From contig NC_067206.1 of the NCBI RefSeq assembly GCF_026262505.1, positions 5,732,879 to 5,796,878 on the forward strand: a stretch of DNA of 64,000 nucleotides, written 5' to 3'. The translations under genes and the position numbers were made by a program. Under the pieces are notes generated by a model. It saw only the letters and a list, made by a program, of their open reading frames with translations, was not told the DNA's origin and made no database searches. Each line of letters starts with the position of its first letter. Position 1 is the first letter of the stretch. The stretch is from Trichomonas vaginalis G3. Taxonomy: Eukaryota > Parabasalia > Trichomonadida > Trichomonadidae. Of the stretch, positions 8,623-18,715 are shown piece after piece.

Positions 8623-10775
8623 TTATTTCATGCAATGTTTTATTTCTGTGCCGTCTTCAAGTATGCCCCAGTACTTACGCTTGGAGAGGACATGAACTTC
8701 GGAAAATACCTTATCTAGCTTAAAACAGCCCATCTTCTCACCGACTAAACCCATTTCAATGAGTTTGTTATAGCCTTCTTCGTTCGTCATGAGTGCGTCA
8801 ATGTTCTCATAGTAAACCACAACTTTCGATTTGACTTCGGAGAAGAATTTGTTGTAGTTGTCAAGGACTGCTTTTGCGAACTGAGGGTAAGACCAATGTT
8901 CGACAATAGGTTTTAATGTGGTTACTAAGCCACTTTGACCTTGAGTGAATTCGTACTTCAAAACAAAAGGAGAAAACCTTTCAACAAAGTTGTCGACCTT
9001 CTCATAATGTTTACTCTTCATCTCTTGAGGTTTCTTAATGGAATATCCCCATGTCGAATTCATAAGCAATTTGAGTGTCATTGCAAGTTTGGGTTTGAAG
9101 CTTTCCTAATATCATACAGTTGTTGTATGACTTTTCCAACTGTATAGTTCCTTCCCGGGAACTCACCATCTTCGTTTGGAATTCCAGTCGGAATATATTG
9201 GACAAACCTCATGTATGCAGCGTTAAGGTCGACATAGTATATCTTTTCGTTTGAGTCGAACTTGTCGCAACCAATTGGTCCAGTTTGTGGAAATTCAAGT
9301 GAGTCTCTTATCTTCTGAGAAACTTCTCCTGTTATCTCATAAACATCGTCGAAGCAACCTGTTTCATATAAAACCTTCTGACCTAACTCAGAAGCTCTCC
9401 AATACAATTTGACGTCAATTGGATGTCTCAATGGAAGTTTGTTTATAGCATCTTGAAGTTCTTGCAACCTCATTGGAAGTTCTTCTGGTTCAGGTTGGTA
9501 TCCGAACAATCCAACTCCTTGTGGAATTGTGTACTTCTTTTGTACTAGAACTTTGTCTGGAACAACTTTTGGTCTTGCTAACAGTGAAAAGTTTGTTTCG
9601 TCTTTTGGTACAAAAGTTTCTGTCAGCTTGTCATCTGGAATTGGTTCCAACAAACCTTTCTCGAAAAGAATGTTTACAGCTCTGACAATGTTGCACTTGC
9701 CTTTTCCGAACAATGGGTTTGTAAGACTTTCGTTCAACATGAAGTGGTTGTGGACAATTGCAATCTTCAACCATGGTAAATTGAACTCAACAACATAGTC
9801 GTCATGTGAAGAACCTTTAGCTGTAGTTATGTTGACTCGGATATTGACATTTGCCAACGGTGCAATTTTTGCCAATTGACCTCTGAGAATGTACCTTGTC
9901 TTCACACATGACTCAAGATACTTCATCTTCTCTTCTGTAACAAGACCAGAGTTCCTGAGACATGTAAGAATGCAAGGTTCATTGACAATTGTTTCAATTG
10001 AATTGTAAATTCCATACCTTGTCAAGTCAATGTCAGACTTATTTATGAACGGAAAGTATCCAGCATGTTGTCTGACTGCTTGAGGGTTAGGTTGGTACCA
10101 TTCGAACTTGACACTTGCAATTCCTTCAATTGCATTCAAAATGTCTGAGTCGGAGTCAAACATTTGTTCTCTCTTTGTAGTCTTGAAAGCGTCAAGAAGT
10201 TTTGCAGCTGTTTGTTCATTGCCATTTGCATAGTAAATGTGACCATCCAAATCCGTTATAGTCAATCTGAGATTGTGTCCTTTCTTATTTCCGTCTTGAA
10301 TTGCAGCAAGTACACCCATGAAGCCTTCTTTGTTCTTTCCTTCGTCAAAGTTTACTGTAAAGGTTCGACCAGAAGTAATTTGACTTCTAACTTCACGGTA
10401 CTTTTCATATGCATATCTTGTTCTTTCCATGGGAGCATGTGTGTCTTCACCTTTTCCTTTTTTCCTTCTCAAAGGATGCAATTGTTCGTCATGTTTCCAG
10501 TAGAATCTGGCAAAGCCGTCGTGTCCTTCAACTTGAGGTTCACTAACATCGAAAGGCATGTCCATAAGACGTTCTTCTTCTAACCTCTCTAGTCTGTTTG
10601 GATAATTGGCACGTGCTGTTTCCAAATCCATTTCGTAGCGAAGACCAGCCAGTTTGTCATAGACTTTTATGGGTCTTCCCTTCCTATATTTAAAATTCTT
10701 CGAAACTCTCCAACCATATCTTTGTAACTCTGCTTTTATTCTAGCAGACTTTCTATCCATTCTATATGGGGGCAT
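8623..10775 (-). pseudogene. Protein-primed DNA polymerase B (left arm)
   Basis: Family B polymerase of the protein-primed (phi29/adenovirus/Polinton) type, which copies the element using a terminal protein as primer. Motif A is visible as VDLNAAYM followed by a YIPTGIPN stretch, motif B as NSTWGYS, and the palm YYENID region near the C-terminus. The N-terminal 250 residues are basic and may hold the terminal-protein or exonuclease region. Start ATG at 10,775 follows TTTATTTTTATAAAA, a leader also seen before the helicase. The locus is nearly whole, with very few breaks. A more decayed copy is at 14,014-16,113. Confidence 0.85.
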
Positions 10776-10800
10776 TTTTATAAAAATAAAAAAAATATTT
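10776..10800 (-). promoter_or_regulatory. A/T leader shared by polymerase and helicase starts
   Basis: Reading with the gene, TTTTTTTATTTTTATAAAA runs directly into the ATG. Essentially the same sequence precedes the other polymerase copy (13,990-14,013) and the helicase (23,875-23,900). A distinct leader class for replication genes is suggested. Confidence 0.4.
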
Positions 10801-10915
10801 TTTTCTTTACTTTACATAACCGCCTGCTGCCATAAGTCTTTGACGCCAACCCATACCAGCTAATGAAGGTTGACTTGGTTTAGTTTGGAAACTAACTTTG
10901 GTTTTTGGTTTATCT

Positions 10916-11392
10916 TCAGTTTTTTGGTTTCTCTTCTTCTATCGGTTTTTCGTCACTTTTCGGTTCCTTTGACTTTACCTCACCTGCAGGAACAGTTGTG
11001 TCGTCAACATCTTCATAAATATCATATGCCATTTGTTTTTGTTTTCCTTTCAACTTTTTGTGTTTGTTGTAAAGTTTAGAATATTTCGACTCTAAGTCAA
11101 TGAGATGTTCTATAATGAACTGTTGGTCAGTGAAGTAAACTTTTCCATCTGTTGTCTCGAAAGCTCCTTCAGACTTCAATATTTTATTTGTGAGAGTCTG
11201 TTTCTTTTTTGAGATACTAGCCGTTCCATTTCTATGAAAAGTGACTTTATAGTTAGGGTTTGTATTTCCAGACCTGGCACTTTCTATTATTGAATTTTTC
11301 TCTTCATCTGTAAGTTCTTTGACGGGTTTTGACAATGGTTCTGAACTTTTTGTTTGTGGTGTCAAATCTACCGTTTCAACTTCTTCGGTCAT
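10916..11392 (-). CDS. Small charged Maverick protein, 158 residues
   Basis: Acidic N-terminus, a short conserved-looking core (YKVTFHRNGTASISKKKQ, then FETTDGKVYFTDQQFIIEHLIDLESKYSKLY broken by a heptad-like helix) and an acidic, Pro/Lys-rich tail. It lies just upstream of polymerase B and a decayed copy precedes polymerase B in the other arm as well. Possibly a terminal-protein or assembly partner, but that is only a guess from position. Start follows TTTTACTGAGATGAAATG. Confidence 0.5.
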   Translation of the reverse strand: MTEEVETVDLTPQTKSSEPLSKPVKELTDEEKNSIIESARSGNTNPNYKVTFHRNGTASISKKKQTLTNKILKSEGAFETTDGKVYFTDQQFIIEHLIDLESKYSKLYNKHKKLKGKQKQMAYDIYEDVDDTTVPAGEVKSKEPKSDEKPIEEEKPKN

Positions 11393-11409
11393 TTCATCTC
11401 AGTAAAAAT
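11393..11409 (-). promoter_or_regulatory. TTTTTACTGAGATGAA start motif
   Basis: The sequence TTTTTACTGAGATGAA abuts the ATG of the 158-residue gene, and the same sequence at 11,564-11,580 abuts the ATG of the 50-residue gene. Its tight placement suggests a core promoter or initiator for this small-gene cluster. Confidence 0.4.
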
Positions 11410-11410
11410 T

Positions 11411-11563
11411 TTAGTTTGGTTTGTTTTCAACTGGTTGTTGTTGTTTTTTAAGTCGGTCTAAAACTTCCTGAGGTATAGGAAGAACTTGACAAACACGTTG
11501 TGTAACTGCTGGAAGTCGACAAATCCATCTTGAACCCATTTGTCTCAATGCTGTATTGTTCAT
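11411..11563 (-). CDS. Small Maverick protein, 50 residues
   Basis: Encodes MNNTALRQMGSRWICRLP followed by a Gln/Lys-rich end. The start codon is preceded by the same TTTTTACTGAGATGAA sequence as the 158-residue gene next to it, which supports real expression. No family recognised; too short to classify. Confidence 0.45.
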   Translation of the reverse strand: MNNTALRQMGSRWICRLPAVTQRVCQVLPIPQEVLDRLKKQQQPVENKPN

Positions 11564-11623
11564 TTCATCTCAGTAAAAAACTTTACATTCCCCACGTTTG
11601 AGGTGGTTGCGGTTGGTTATTGT

Positions 11624-11984
11624 TTACCATTGTTGTGCATGGTTATATCCTCTGTTAAAGAATCTTTCACCTTGGTCCATATAGTGTCCTGCTTGGTTAT
11701 AGTAGTCATTTGCTTTGTTATAATAGTTTCCTGCTTGTCTTCCTACATTGTCCATCCATCCTTGAACTTTTCCTCTTGTTTCAGGATTTGGAATAAGATT
11801 TGTTGCATCTCGTGCTACATCCCAACCTTTCTGTACAGTTTGTATAATAGGTTGTGCTTTCTCTTTAAGTATACCTAATGTACTCAAAAATCTTCCTTCC
11901 AACTCCAAATACACCTCTGGCTATTGTTCCCACTGCGGGCAAAAATCTGGATGCAACTCCTGCTAATGCGCCAAATAAACCCAT
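11624..11984 (-). pseudogene. Protein VI-like minor virion protein locus
   Basis: The start region reads MGLFGALAGVASRFLP, a Gly/Ala-rich amphipathic segment like those of adenovirus protein VI and other Polinton or virophage membrane-active minor capsid proteins. The downstream part is Gln/Asn/Tyr-rich with repeats of YYNKAND/YYNQAGH. Location next to polymerase and integrase fits a virion gene. The locus is broken. The protein VI comparison is by pattern only. Confidence 0.4.
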
Positions 11985-12001
11985 TTCTTATGGGTTAAAA
12001 A

Positions 12002-12961
12002 ATGACGAATCCAAACAAGGACCCCTATGTTTCTAAAGCGACAAAGAAAGCACTCATGGTAAAAATCTTTAGTTCAACACCAAATGCTTGGTTTATGGAT
12101 ATCTTGGAAAACATTCCGAGAGTTAGAACAGATGGACCACCATACTGGCTAATATTTGTCGGTCAAAACACAAGATACTGTGAAGCCATACCATTATGGT
12201 CCAAAAATATTTTAGATGTGAAAAACTGCTTTGACAATATTCGTTGACAAATACCATCCAACAAAAACTGACATCTGACTGTGAAAGTTCTTTCAAATCA
12301 GATGATATTAAAAACTATCTGCGTTCAAAAACTGTAAACCAATATTTCATTGTCGACCAAAACCATTCTGCTCTTTGGTGTCATTGACGGTTGTATAAAA
12401 ATGTTAAGAGACTTAAACCAACCACAAGGTGGTGAAGCAATGAAATGTCATATGACGACAAATATAGACACTTCTCCATGGCAAAGATGAGACAAGTTTT
12501 AAATATTTACAATAGCCGTAAACAAAAAGGTTTGGGAAACCACTCCCCGAAGAAATGAAAAACACCCTGACTTAGAGAAAGACTATATATTTAATAATTT
12601 AGTCAAAAGAGACAAACAAGAAAGAATGCCGGGCTTCAAACTTCAGAAAGGTGACAAAGTAAAAATAGAAATACCTAAACGCGACCCATATGAAAATACT
12701 ATTGACTATGACAACAATGGGAACCCGACAGGTACTCACATTCGTGTTCGTAAAAATAGAAGAAAGTATACAAGAGAATATTATGAAGTTTTAGGCAAAC
12801 ATGGCAAAATGTACAGACTGCAAGCAGAAGATAAAACTACTATTGTCAGACCTCGTTTCAAACTTGTCAAAGTTCAAGGTGGTATACTTTCAAAGACAGT
12901 TCCTAACAAATATAAGACAACTCCTGACGAATATGCTAAAGAAGTTGAAAATGACGACTAA
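12002..12961 (+). pseudogene. Retroviral-type DDE integrase (Maverick c-int)
   Basis: The core resembles the Maverick integrase: AWFMDILENIP, then PPYWLIFVGQNTRYCEAIPL, the beta strands around the first catalytic aspartate. The C-terminal part (12,626-12,961) begins GFKLQKGDKVKIE and continues with an RVRKNRRKYTREYYEV stretch, as in the SH3/chromodomain-like tail of such integrases. This enzyme inserts the element into chromosomes. The locus is broken in a few places. It stands between the two arms and points right. Confidence 0.75.
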
Positions 12962-12967
12962 GCAATT

Positions 12968-13580
12968 CTATACCATGCGTAAAACTGTCATGTAAGGTGG
13001 CATGTAGTCTTTACTTTGTCCGTTGTTTGCGTATATCCCGAAACGCGATGTGTATGGTTTCCTCCTCCCTCAGTGTTACTCCAGTAACAATCTATAGCAA
13101 ACTTAACGTTGTCTTTAAATCATATCCTTTACCTTTTGTCATTGCTGACCAATCCCAATATCTATGCTTATGCCAACCTGCTTGAGATGTACTTAAATCT
13201 ATGTAGTGACTATGTGCAGGTAAAATTTTCACCTGAAATCGTTTTACTTCCACCTGTTTCTTTGAAGAGTTTGCACAATACAAAACCTGTCGACTATTTG
13301 TTCCATGCACCAACACCAAACATTACTTGAGGACCTCTTGCTTCCATAGATGTATAAATAGAACCTACTGGGTTCATTAAATCAAACATATGAGACATTA
13401 TAGGATTGTCTCTTTTGAACTTAAAATATAGTGCAATATTTCAGGTTTCTTCTGGTTTGTGTCAGAATATTTTTTATAATATAATCTTATGTTTTCAGGG
13501 TATGTAAATCTTGCTATAATATTTATTTCTGTCATCTTCATAATAGTATACTATTCTCGTTTTTTCATATTGCATTATAT
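12968..13580 (-). pseudogene. Phage tail-fibre-tip-like locus
   Basis: Short stretches along the minus strand match the C-terminal domain of bacteriophage tail fibres and Gp10-type baseplate proteins: NPVGSIYTSMEA, then PAHSHYID, GWHKHRYW, GGGNHTHRV and finally MPPYMTV just before the stop. In phage fibres such His-x-His motifs bind metal ions in a trimeric needle. Here the gene would give a Maverick particle a receptor-binding spike. It converges on the integrase with six bases between stops. The locus is broken. The match is by pattern memory. Confidence 0.6.
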
Positions 13581-13629
13581 CTTTTTATCTATAATATTCT
13601 AAATATAAGAGAGATAAATATTTGAATGT

Positions 13630-13980
13630 CTGAAGGAGTTTCGAGACAAAAGATGGAAAAGTTTACTTCACTGACCAACGTTCATTATAGAACATCTCAT
13701 TGACTTAGAGTCGAAATATTCTAAACTTTACAACAAACACAAAAAGTTGAAAGGAAAAAAAAACAATGGATATGATATTTATGAAGATGTTTGACAGACA
13801 CAACTGTTCTGCAGTGAGTAAAGTCAAAGGAACCGAAAAGTGACGAAAAACCGATAGAAGAAGAGAAACCAAAACTGAAGATAAACCAAACCAAAGTTTA
13901 GTTGGAAACTAAACCAAGTCAACCTTCATTAGCTGGTATGGTTGGCGTCAAAGACTTATGGGCAGCGGGTTATGTAAAGT
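13630..13980 (+). pseudogene. Remnant of the 158-residue gene (right arm)
   Basis: Mirrors 10,916-11,392: the DGKVYFTDQ-like core and the Glu/Pro/Lys tail are recognisable, and polymerase B follows as in the left arm. Clearly decayed. It fixes the inner border of the inverted duplication near 13,630. Confidence 0.6.
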
Positions 13981-14013
13981 AAAGAAAAAAAATATTTTTT
14001 TTTTATTTTTATA

Positions 14014-16113
14014 AATGCCCCCATATAGAATGGAAGAAGTCTGCTAGAATAAAAGCAGAGTTCAAAGATATGGTTGGAGAGTTTCGAAGAATTTAAATAT
14101 AGGAAGGGAAGACCAATAAAAGTCTATGAACAAACTGGCTGGTCTTCGCTACGAAATGGATTTGGAAACAGCACGTGCAAATTATCCAAACAGACTAGGA
14201 GAGTTGAAGAAGAACGTCTTATGGACATGCCTTTCGATGTTAGTGAACTCAGTTGAAGGACACGACGGCTTTGCCAGATCTTACTGGAAACATGGAACAA
14301 ATTGACATCTTTGAGAAGGAAAAAAGGAAAGGTGAAAGAACACATGCTCCATGGAAAAGAACAGATATGCATATGAAGTACGTGAAGTTAGAAGTAAATT
14401 ACTTCTGGTCGAACCTTTACAGTAAACTTTGAGAAGGAAAGAACAAAGAAGGCTTCATGGTGTACTTGCTGCAATTCAAGAGGAAATAAGAAAGGACACA
14501 ATCTCAGATTGACCTTAACGATTTGGATGGTCAATTTACTATGCAAATGGCAATGAACAAACAGCTGCAAAACTTCTTGACGCTTTCAGAACTACAGAGA
14601 GAACAAATGGTTGACTCGACTCAGACATTTTGAATGCAATTGAAGGAATTGCAAGTGTCAAGTTGAATGGTACAAACCTAACCCTCAAGCAGTCAGACAA
14701 CATGCTGGATACTTCCGTTCATAATAAGTCTGACATTGACTTGACAAGGTATGGAATTTACAATTCAATTGAAACAATTGTCAATGACCTTGCATTCTCA
14801 TGCTCAGGAACTCTGGTCTTGTTACAGAAGAGAAGATGAAGTATCTTGAGTCATGTGTGAAGACAAGGTACATTCTCAGAGGTCAATGGCAAAATTGCAC
14901 GTGGCAAATGTCAATTCGAGTCAACATACCTACAGCTAAAGGTTCTTCAATGAGAACTATGTTGTTGAGTTAATTTACCATGTTTGAAGATTGCAATTGT
15001 CACAACCACTTCATGTTGAACGAAAGTTTAACAACCCATTGTTCGGAAAAGGCAAGTGAAATTGTCAGAGCTGTAAACATTCTTTTCGAGAAAGGTTTGT
15101 TGGAACACAATTCCAGATGAAACTGACAGAAACTTTTTGTACCAAAAGACGAAACAAACTTTTCCATGTTTAGAAGACAAAAGTTGTTCCAGACAAAGTT
15201 CTAGTACAAAAGAAGTACACAATTCCAAAAGGAGTTGGATTGTTCGGATACCACACCGAACCAGAAGAACTTCAATGAGGTTGCCAAGAACTTCAGATGC
15301 TATGAAAAAACTTCCATTGAGACATCCAATTGACGTCAAATTGTATTGGAGAGCATCTGGTTAGGTCAGAAGGTTTTATATGAAACAGGTTGCTTCGACG
15401 ATGTTTATGAGATAACAGGAGAAGTTTCTCGAAGATAAGAGACTCACTTGAATTTCCACAAACTGGACCAATTGGTTGCGACAGTTCGACTCAATGAAAA
15501 GATATACTATGTCGACCTTAACGCTGCATACATGAGGTTTGTCCAATATATTCCGACTGGAATTCCAAACGAAGATGGTGAGTTCCGGGAAGGAACTATA
15601 CAGTTGGAAAAGTCATACAACAACTGTATGATATTAGGAAAGCTTCAAACCAAACTTGCAATGACATTCAAATTGCTTATGAATTCGACATGGGGATATT
15701 CCATTAAGAAACCTCAAGAGATGAAGAGTAAACATTATGAGAAGGTCGACAACTTTGTTGAAAGGTTTTCTCCTTTTGTTTGAGTAGAATTCACTCAAGG
15801 TCAAAGTGGCTTAGTAACCACATTAAAACCTATTGTCGAACATTGGTCTTACCTCAGTTCGCAAGGCAGTCCTTGACAACTACAACAAATTCTTCTCCGA
15901 AGTCAAATCCAAAGTTAAGGTTTACTATGAGAACATTGACGCACTCATGACGAACGAAGAAGGGTATAACAAACTCATTGAAATGGGTTTAGTCGGTGAA
16001 AGATGGGTCAATTCAAATTGGACAAAATTTTCACCGAAGTTCATGTCCTCTCCAAGCGTAAGTACTGGGGCATACTTGAAGACGGCACAGAAATAAAACA
16101 TTGCATGAAATAA
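14014..16113 (+). pseudogene. Protein-primed DNA polymerase B (right arm, decayed)
   Basis: Aligns by eye with the left-arm polymerase from the MPPYRM start to the HCMK end, including YYVDLNAAYM, NSTWGYS and YYENIDAL. It has on the order of twenty lesions, so it is a clear fossil. The DNA similarity to the left copy remains high, which argues that the loss is recent or that sequence quality here is low. Confidence 0.85.
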
Positions 16114-16135
16114 AAAATTTTTATTCGAATTTGAA

Positions 16136-16381
16136 TTAAAATGTGGGAATTCTTGGGAACGGGAAAGGCTTATTTACTTGAGGAACAGGTAAAGGTGGTG
16201 GAGGTGGAGGTGGTGGCAACCAGTCCATTTTATATTCCTTCCTAGCTAATTTCCGTTTAATTTCATGGTCGCCCTCGGAGTCTTTGAATCGGACAGGTCG
16301 AGTTACACCATTCTTGGTCTCAAACTCATATATAACCTGTTTGTCTGTATTTTCGTCGACTATGGCACGAGACACGAACAT
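16136..16381 (-). CDS. Small protein with polyproline tail, 81 residues
   Basis: Begins MFVSRAIVDENTDKQ and ends with a run of eight prolines followed by a PFPFPRIPTF tail. Divergent from the gene at 16,412, with 30 bases between the starts containing AAAAAGTGTCATTT. ATG at 16,381 is preferred over an upstream TTG. Proline-rich tails in viral proteins can recruit host partners, but no function can be assigned. Confidence 0.45.
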   Translation of the reverse strand: MFVSRAIVDENTDKQVIYEFETKNGVTRPVRFKDSEGDHEIKRKLARKEYKMDWLPPPPPPPPLPVPQVNKPFPFPRIPTF

Positions 16382-16411
16382 TGACCAAACGGACAAAAAG
16401 TGTCATTTCGG
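16382..16411. promoter_or_regulatory. Bidirectional promoter with AAAAAGTGWCATTT motif
   Basis: Thirty bases between two divergent starts carry ACAAAAAGTGTCATTTCGG. Versions of the motif also abut starts at 8,579, 19,508 and 19,755. Confidence 0.4.
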
Positions 16412-16675
16412 ATGGTCACGCAGCCAATCGCATTCGAGCACTTCGAAGAAGCCTTACGTTCCAAGGGAGAGGGTGTCTGGTGCAAGGCAGAGGTCATGAA
16501 ACTCTACGAGCAGTACATCCTCAATGCCTGGGAGGACAAATCGTCCTTGGATTGGCAATTCTACCAACTCCTCTGGGACGACCTCCTACGCAACTGGGAT
16601 AACGAAAGAGCCCAATTCAAAGGTCGGGAACTAATTTTGCAAATTACCCTTAATTTAACATACTTATCCAAATAA
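16412..16675 (+). CDS. Unknown small Maverick protein, 87 residues
   Basis: Begins MVTQPIAFEHFEEALRSKG and is rich in Trp, Leu and charged residues, with helical character (YEQYILNAWEDKSSLDWQFYQLL split by a turn). G+C content is higher than in flanking polymerase DNA. No family recognised. The last dozen residues are hydrophobic and A/T-encoded, so the original end may lie earlier. Confidence 0.45.
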   Translation: MVTQPIAFEHFEEALRSKGEGVWCKAEVMKLYEQYILNAWEDKSSLDWQFYQLLWDDLLRNWDNERAQFKGRELILQITLNLTYLSK

Positions 16676-16724
16676 ACACCTAAATTTACTTGGGGTTTCC
16701 CCCTAAAATAAAATTTTTTTACTC

Positions 16725-17222
16725 TTAGAACCACTCGAGGTTCTCCTTACGGTTGTTGAGCTTGTCACCGTCAATGTGTCTGACCTTCGTCTTCTTGCCT
16801 GGATTTGGAACCCATTGAATTGCGACAAGCTTGCCCATGGAGATTGAACCGCGATTCCGAAGGTTAAGGTTCAAGTGTCCCAAGTTGTTGAGGACTGGGG
16901 TAAGAACCTTGCCTGTCTCCTTGTTGCGGATTTGGTATGGGTAGGGTTGGGAAATTTCGTAACCGTCATCGGCAACAAGGGTTGCCCAAACTTCCTTTCT
17001 TCGTGTTTCTCTTCTTCTCTTCTTCTCTTCTTCCTCTTCTTCCTCTTCTTTGATAATACCTTCTTCAATTCTGTGTTCACGAAGTACGGTGTTGCATGTT
17101 CTGTCCTTTCCGAGTACCTTCCAGATGGCATCTATCTCTTCGAAGAAACGGTAGATGAGTCTGGCAAGGTCTCGGTTTCTCTCTCGTAATTGCGCAAGGT
17201 TTCCGTGAAATCGTTCAGGCAT
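16725..17222 (-). CDS. HNH endonuclease, NUMOD4-like
   Basis: The C-terminal half fits HNH nucleases of the phage and large-virus NUMOD4/HNH_3 type: YQIRNKETGKVL, GHLNLNLRN, then KLVAIQWVPNP, the histidine in VRHIDGDKLNNRKENLEWF and its closing NLEW. These enzymes nick or cut DNA and often spread selfishly. The N-terminal part has a Glu-run followed by Lys/Arg, probably a flexible linker. The ATG overlaps the end of the next upstream gene by 91 bases; a start inside the frame is possible. Confidence 0.7.
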   Translation of the reverse strand: MPERFHGNLAQLRERNRDLARLIYRFFEEIDAIWKVLGKDRTCNTVLREHRIEEGIIKEEEEEEEEKKRRRETRRKEVWATLVADDGYEISQPYPYQIRNKETGKVLTPVLNNLGHLNLNLRNRGSISMGKLVAIQWVPNPGKKTKVRHIDGDKLNNRKENLEWF

Positions 17223-17419
17223 TTCTCATTGGAAGCTTGGTTCATGAGGACATCGGCTTTGAGATTGGTCATCTCTGTCATAAGACTACTTTGGAGAGTC
17301 TTAATGGTGTTTGTCAGATGAGCTTTCAATTGGGCAATTTGAATTTGAACTGGGCGCTTGTCTGGCAACCTTGAAAGGACATCTGCTATTGTGTTTGGCT
17401 TCGGTGCTTGTTCGGACAT
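17132..17419 (-). CDS. Small coiled-coil protein, 95 residues
   Basis: Begins MSEQAPKPNTIADVLSRLP, then a helix with heptad-like spacing (QIAQLKAHLTNTIKTLQ). Ends Ser/Thr-rich. Overlaps the HNH gene in another frame, so the pair may be translationally linked or one start may be misjudged. No family recognised. Confidence 0.4.
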   Translation of the reverse strand: MSEQAPKPNTIADVLSRLPDKRPVQIQIAQLKAHLTNTIKTLQSSLMTEMTNLKADVLMNQASNEKCLNDFTETLRNYERETETLPDSSTVSSKR

Positions 17420-17450
17420 CGAAAAATGAAGTGGTTTGAGAATGGCGGTT

Positions 17451-18033
17451 TTACTTCAAAAAGCTTGTTATGACAGTTATGTCATACAACAAGTTTAAAA
17501 TAATATCTTGTTCTTCTTCTGAACGTTTGTTGTCTCTTCCGATAAAAGTTTCGAACATGAGAACCAAAAAACGTTTTTTGAGATTGCGGAAGAGTTCAGG
17601 CAAACGTTCATATTCTGGATATGTTGGGAGCAGTTCAAAACATCTGAGCTGACTTTCGGACAAAATTGGGACAATGTCAGAAAATTCATCTTTGGTCGGA
17701 CTGCTTGAAGGTAAGTCCCTTACATGTAAGTAGCTCTGGTAAAGTCTTCTCATTTCTGCTAACTTTTGGAGTATAGCTTCGTAGTTTAGAAGTTTTAATT
17801 TTAATTGTCTTATTCCACTCTTGACATCTAAACGGTAACTATCCATGAGGTCAAGAGTAGCTTTGGTAGCTTTAAGTGGAGCTATCTGTTCCTTGACTTG
17901 CAATTTTGGTTGCAATTGTGGTTTGAGCTCCTTCAAGTTCGCCGTCTATGTCGTTCTCAACGCCTTCAACCATGGCTTGAAACTCTTCATCGGTCCATTG
18001 AGATTGGTGTGGGACGAATTTAACTTGCTTCAT
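17451..18033 (-). pseudogene. Helical Maverick protein, unknown function
   Basis: The start region reads MKQVKFVPHQSQWTDEEF and the main part (17,451-17,936) is a Leu/Lys/Glu-rich helical protein ending NLLYDITVITSFLK. No motif recognised. Locus appears broken near its start. Confidence 0.4.
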
Positions 18034-18060
18034 TCAAAAAATGAAAAAAAATGTTTTTAC

Positions 18061-18450
18061 TCAAAACGTTAAGGTTGACTGAACTGGTTGGATGTCGCCT
18101 TCACAGGTTATGTAGAACGGCTGACCCGAGAAGTGAAGGAGAGACTGAATTGCCAATTTCATATGGGGTAGGGGGTTCTCCTTGTTTGGTATTTTTATCC
18201 AAGGACGTTTGTTTAGGAACTTAACAAGAGTTTCTCTTTTGGCGTCCTTTATGTCGTCGAAAGGAGTTTTTTCTGGTATTTGAATTGGAATTCCAGTCGA
18301 AGTCTCGAGATTCAAGGCAGCCCTTCCAGAAATAGCGGTGAACTTGACCTTGGGCTTCATTACCCTGCGCAAGTACTGCTTAACAACTTCATTTATCTCT
18401 ATAAGGTAAATTGCCTCGTCAAATCCTTCTGGTATTCCGAGTCCTTCCAT
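18061..18450 (-). CDS. Unknown Maverick protein, 129 residues
   Basis: Begins MEGLGIPEGFDEAIYLIEIN and contains a basic middle (RRVMKPKVKFTAISGR) and a C-terminal DIQPVQSTLTF. A short relic of its start (GFDETIYFIELPEP) survives at about 2,820-2,890. A longer frame through the upstream hairpin array exists but that portion is repeat-derived, so ATG at 18,450 is preferred. Function unknown. Confidence 0.5.
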   Translation of the reverse strand: MEGLGIPEGFDEAIYLIEINEVVKQYLRRVMKPKVKFTAISGRAALNLETSTGIPIQIPEKTPFDDIKDAKRETLVKFLNKRPWIKIPNKENPLPHMKLAIQSLLHFSGQPFYITCEGDIQPVQSTLTF

Positions 18451-18715
18451 CCGACAGGAAAATATTTTCCCGACAACTGGAAAAAATTTTCCGGACAAAG
18501 GGAAAAATTTTCCCGACGACAGGAAGAACTCTTCCAGTTGTCCGTCCGTAAACCATTCAAATTTTCGAAAATTGAGAACTTTTTGGTCGAACTTCAGAAA
18601 AAGTTTTTCCTTCCGACAGAAAAAGTTTTTTCTTCCGACAGAAAAAGTTTTTCTTCCGACAGAAAAAGTTTTTTTCCGACAGAAAAATATTTTCCATCCC
18701 ACAGGACACAAACGA
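18451..18715. repeat. Hairpin array between divergent genes
   Basis: About 265 bp of imperfect palindromes, with a tandem unit of roughly 21 bp, CCGACAGAAAAAGTTTTTCTT, repeated four times at the right, and related GGAAAATTTTCC-type palindromes at the left. The array fills the whole space between the starts at 18,450 and 18,716, so it may have replaced or may act as a two-way promoter. A related array is at 2,560-2,820. Confidence 0.7.

Larger units (their letters stand above)
1..12961. mobile_element. Maverick/Polinton, left arm (fossil)
   Basis: A continuous run of Maverick genes that enters from beyond the left edge: helicase, a small conserved protein, packaging ATPase, KilA-N proteins, protein-primed DNA polymerase B, small structural-type genes and an integrase. 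The same genes recur in mirrored order from about 13,630 to 23,870, so the region is an inverted pair of related Maverick copies. By eye the coding similarity between arms is high, suggesting a young duplication. The arm is lightly to moderately broken, with perhaps a handful of lesions. No terminal inverted repeat was recognised, so exact ends are unknown. Confidence 0.85.
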
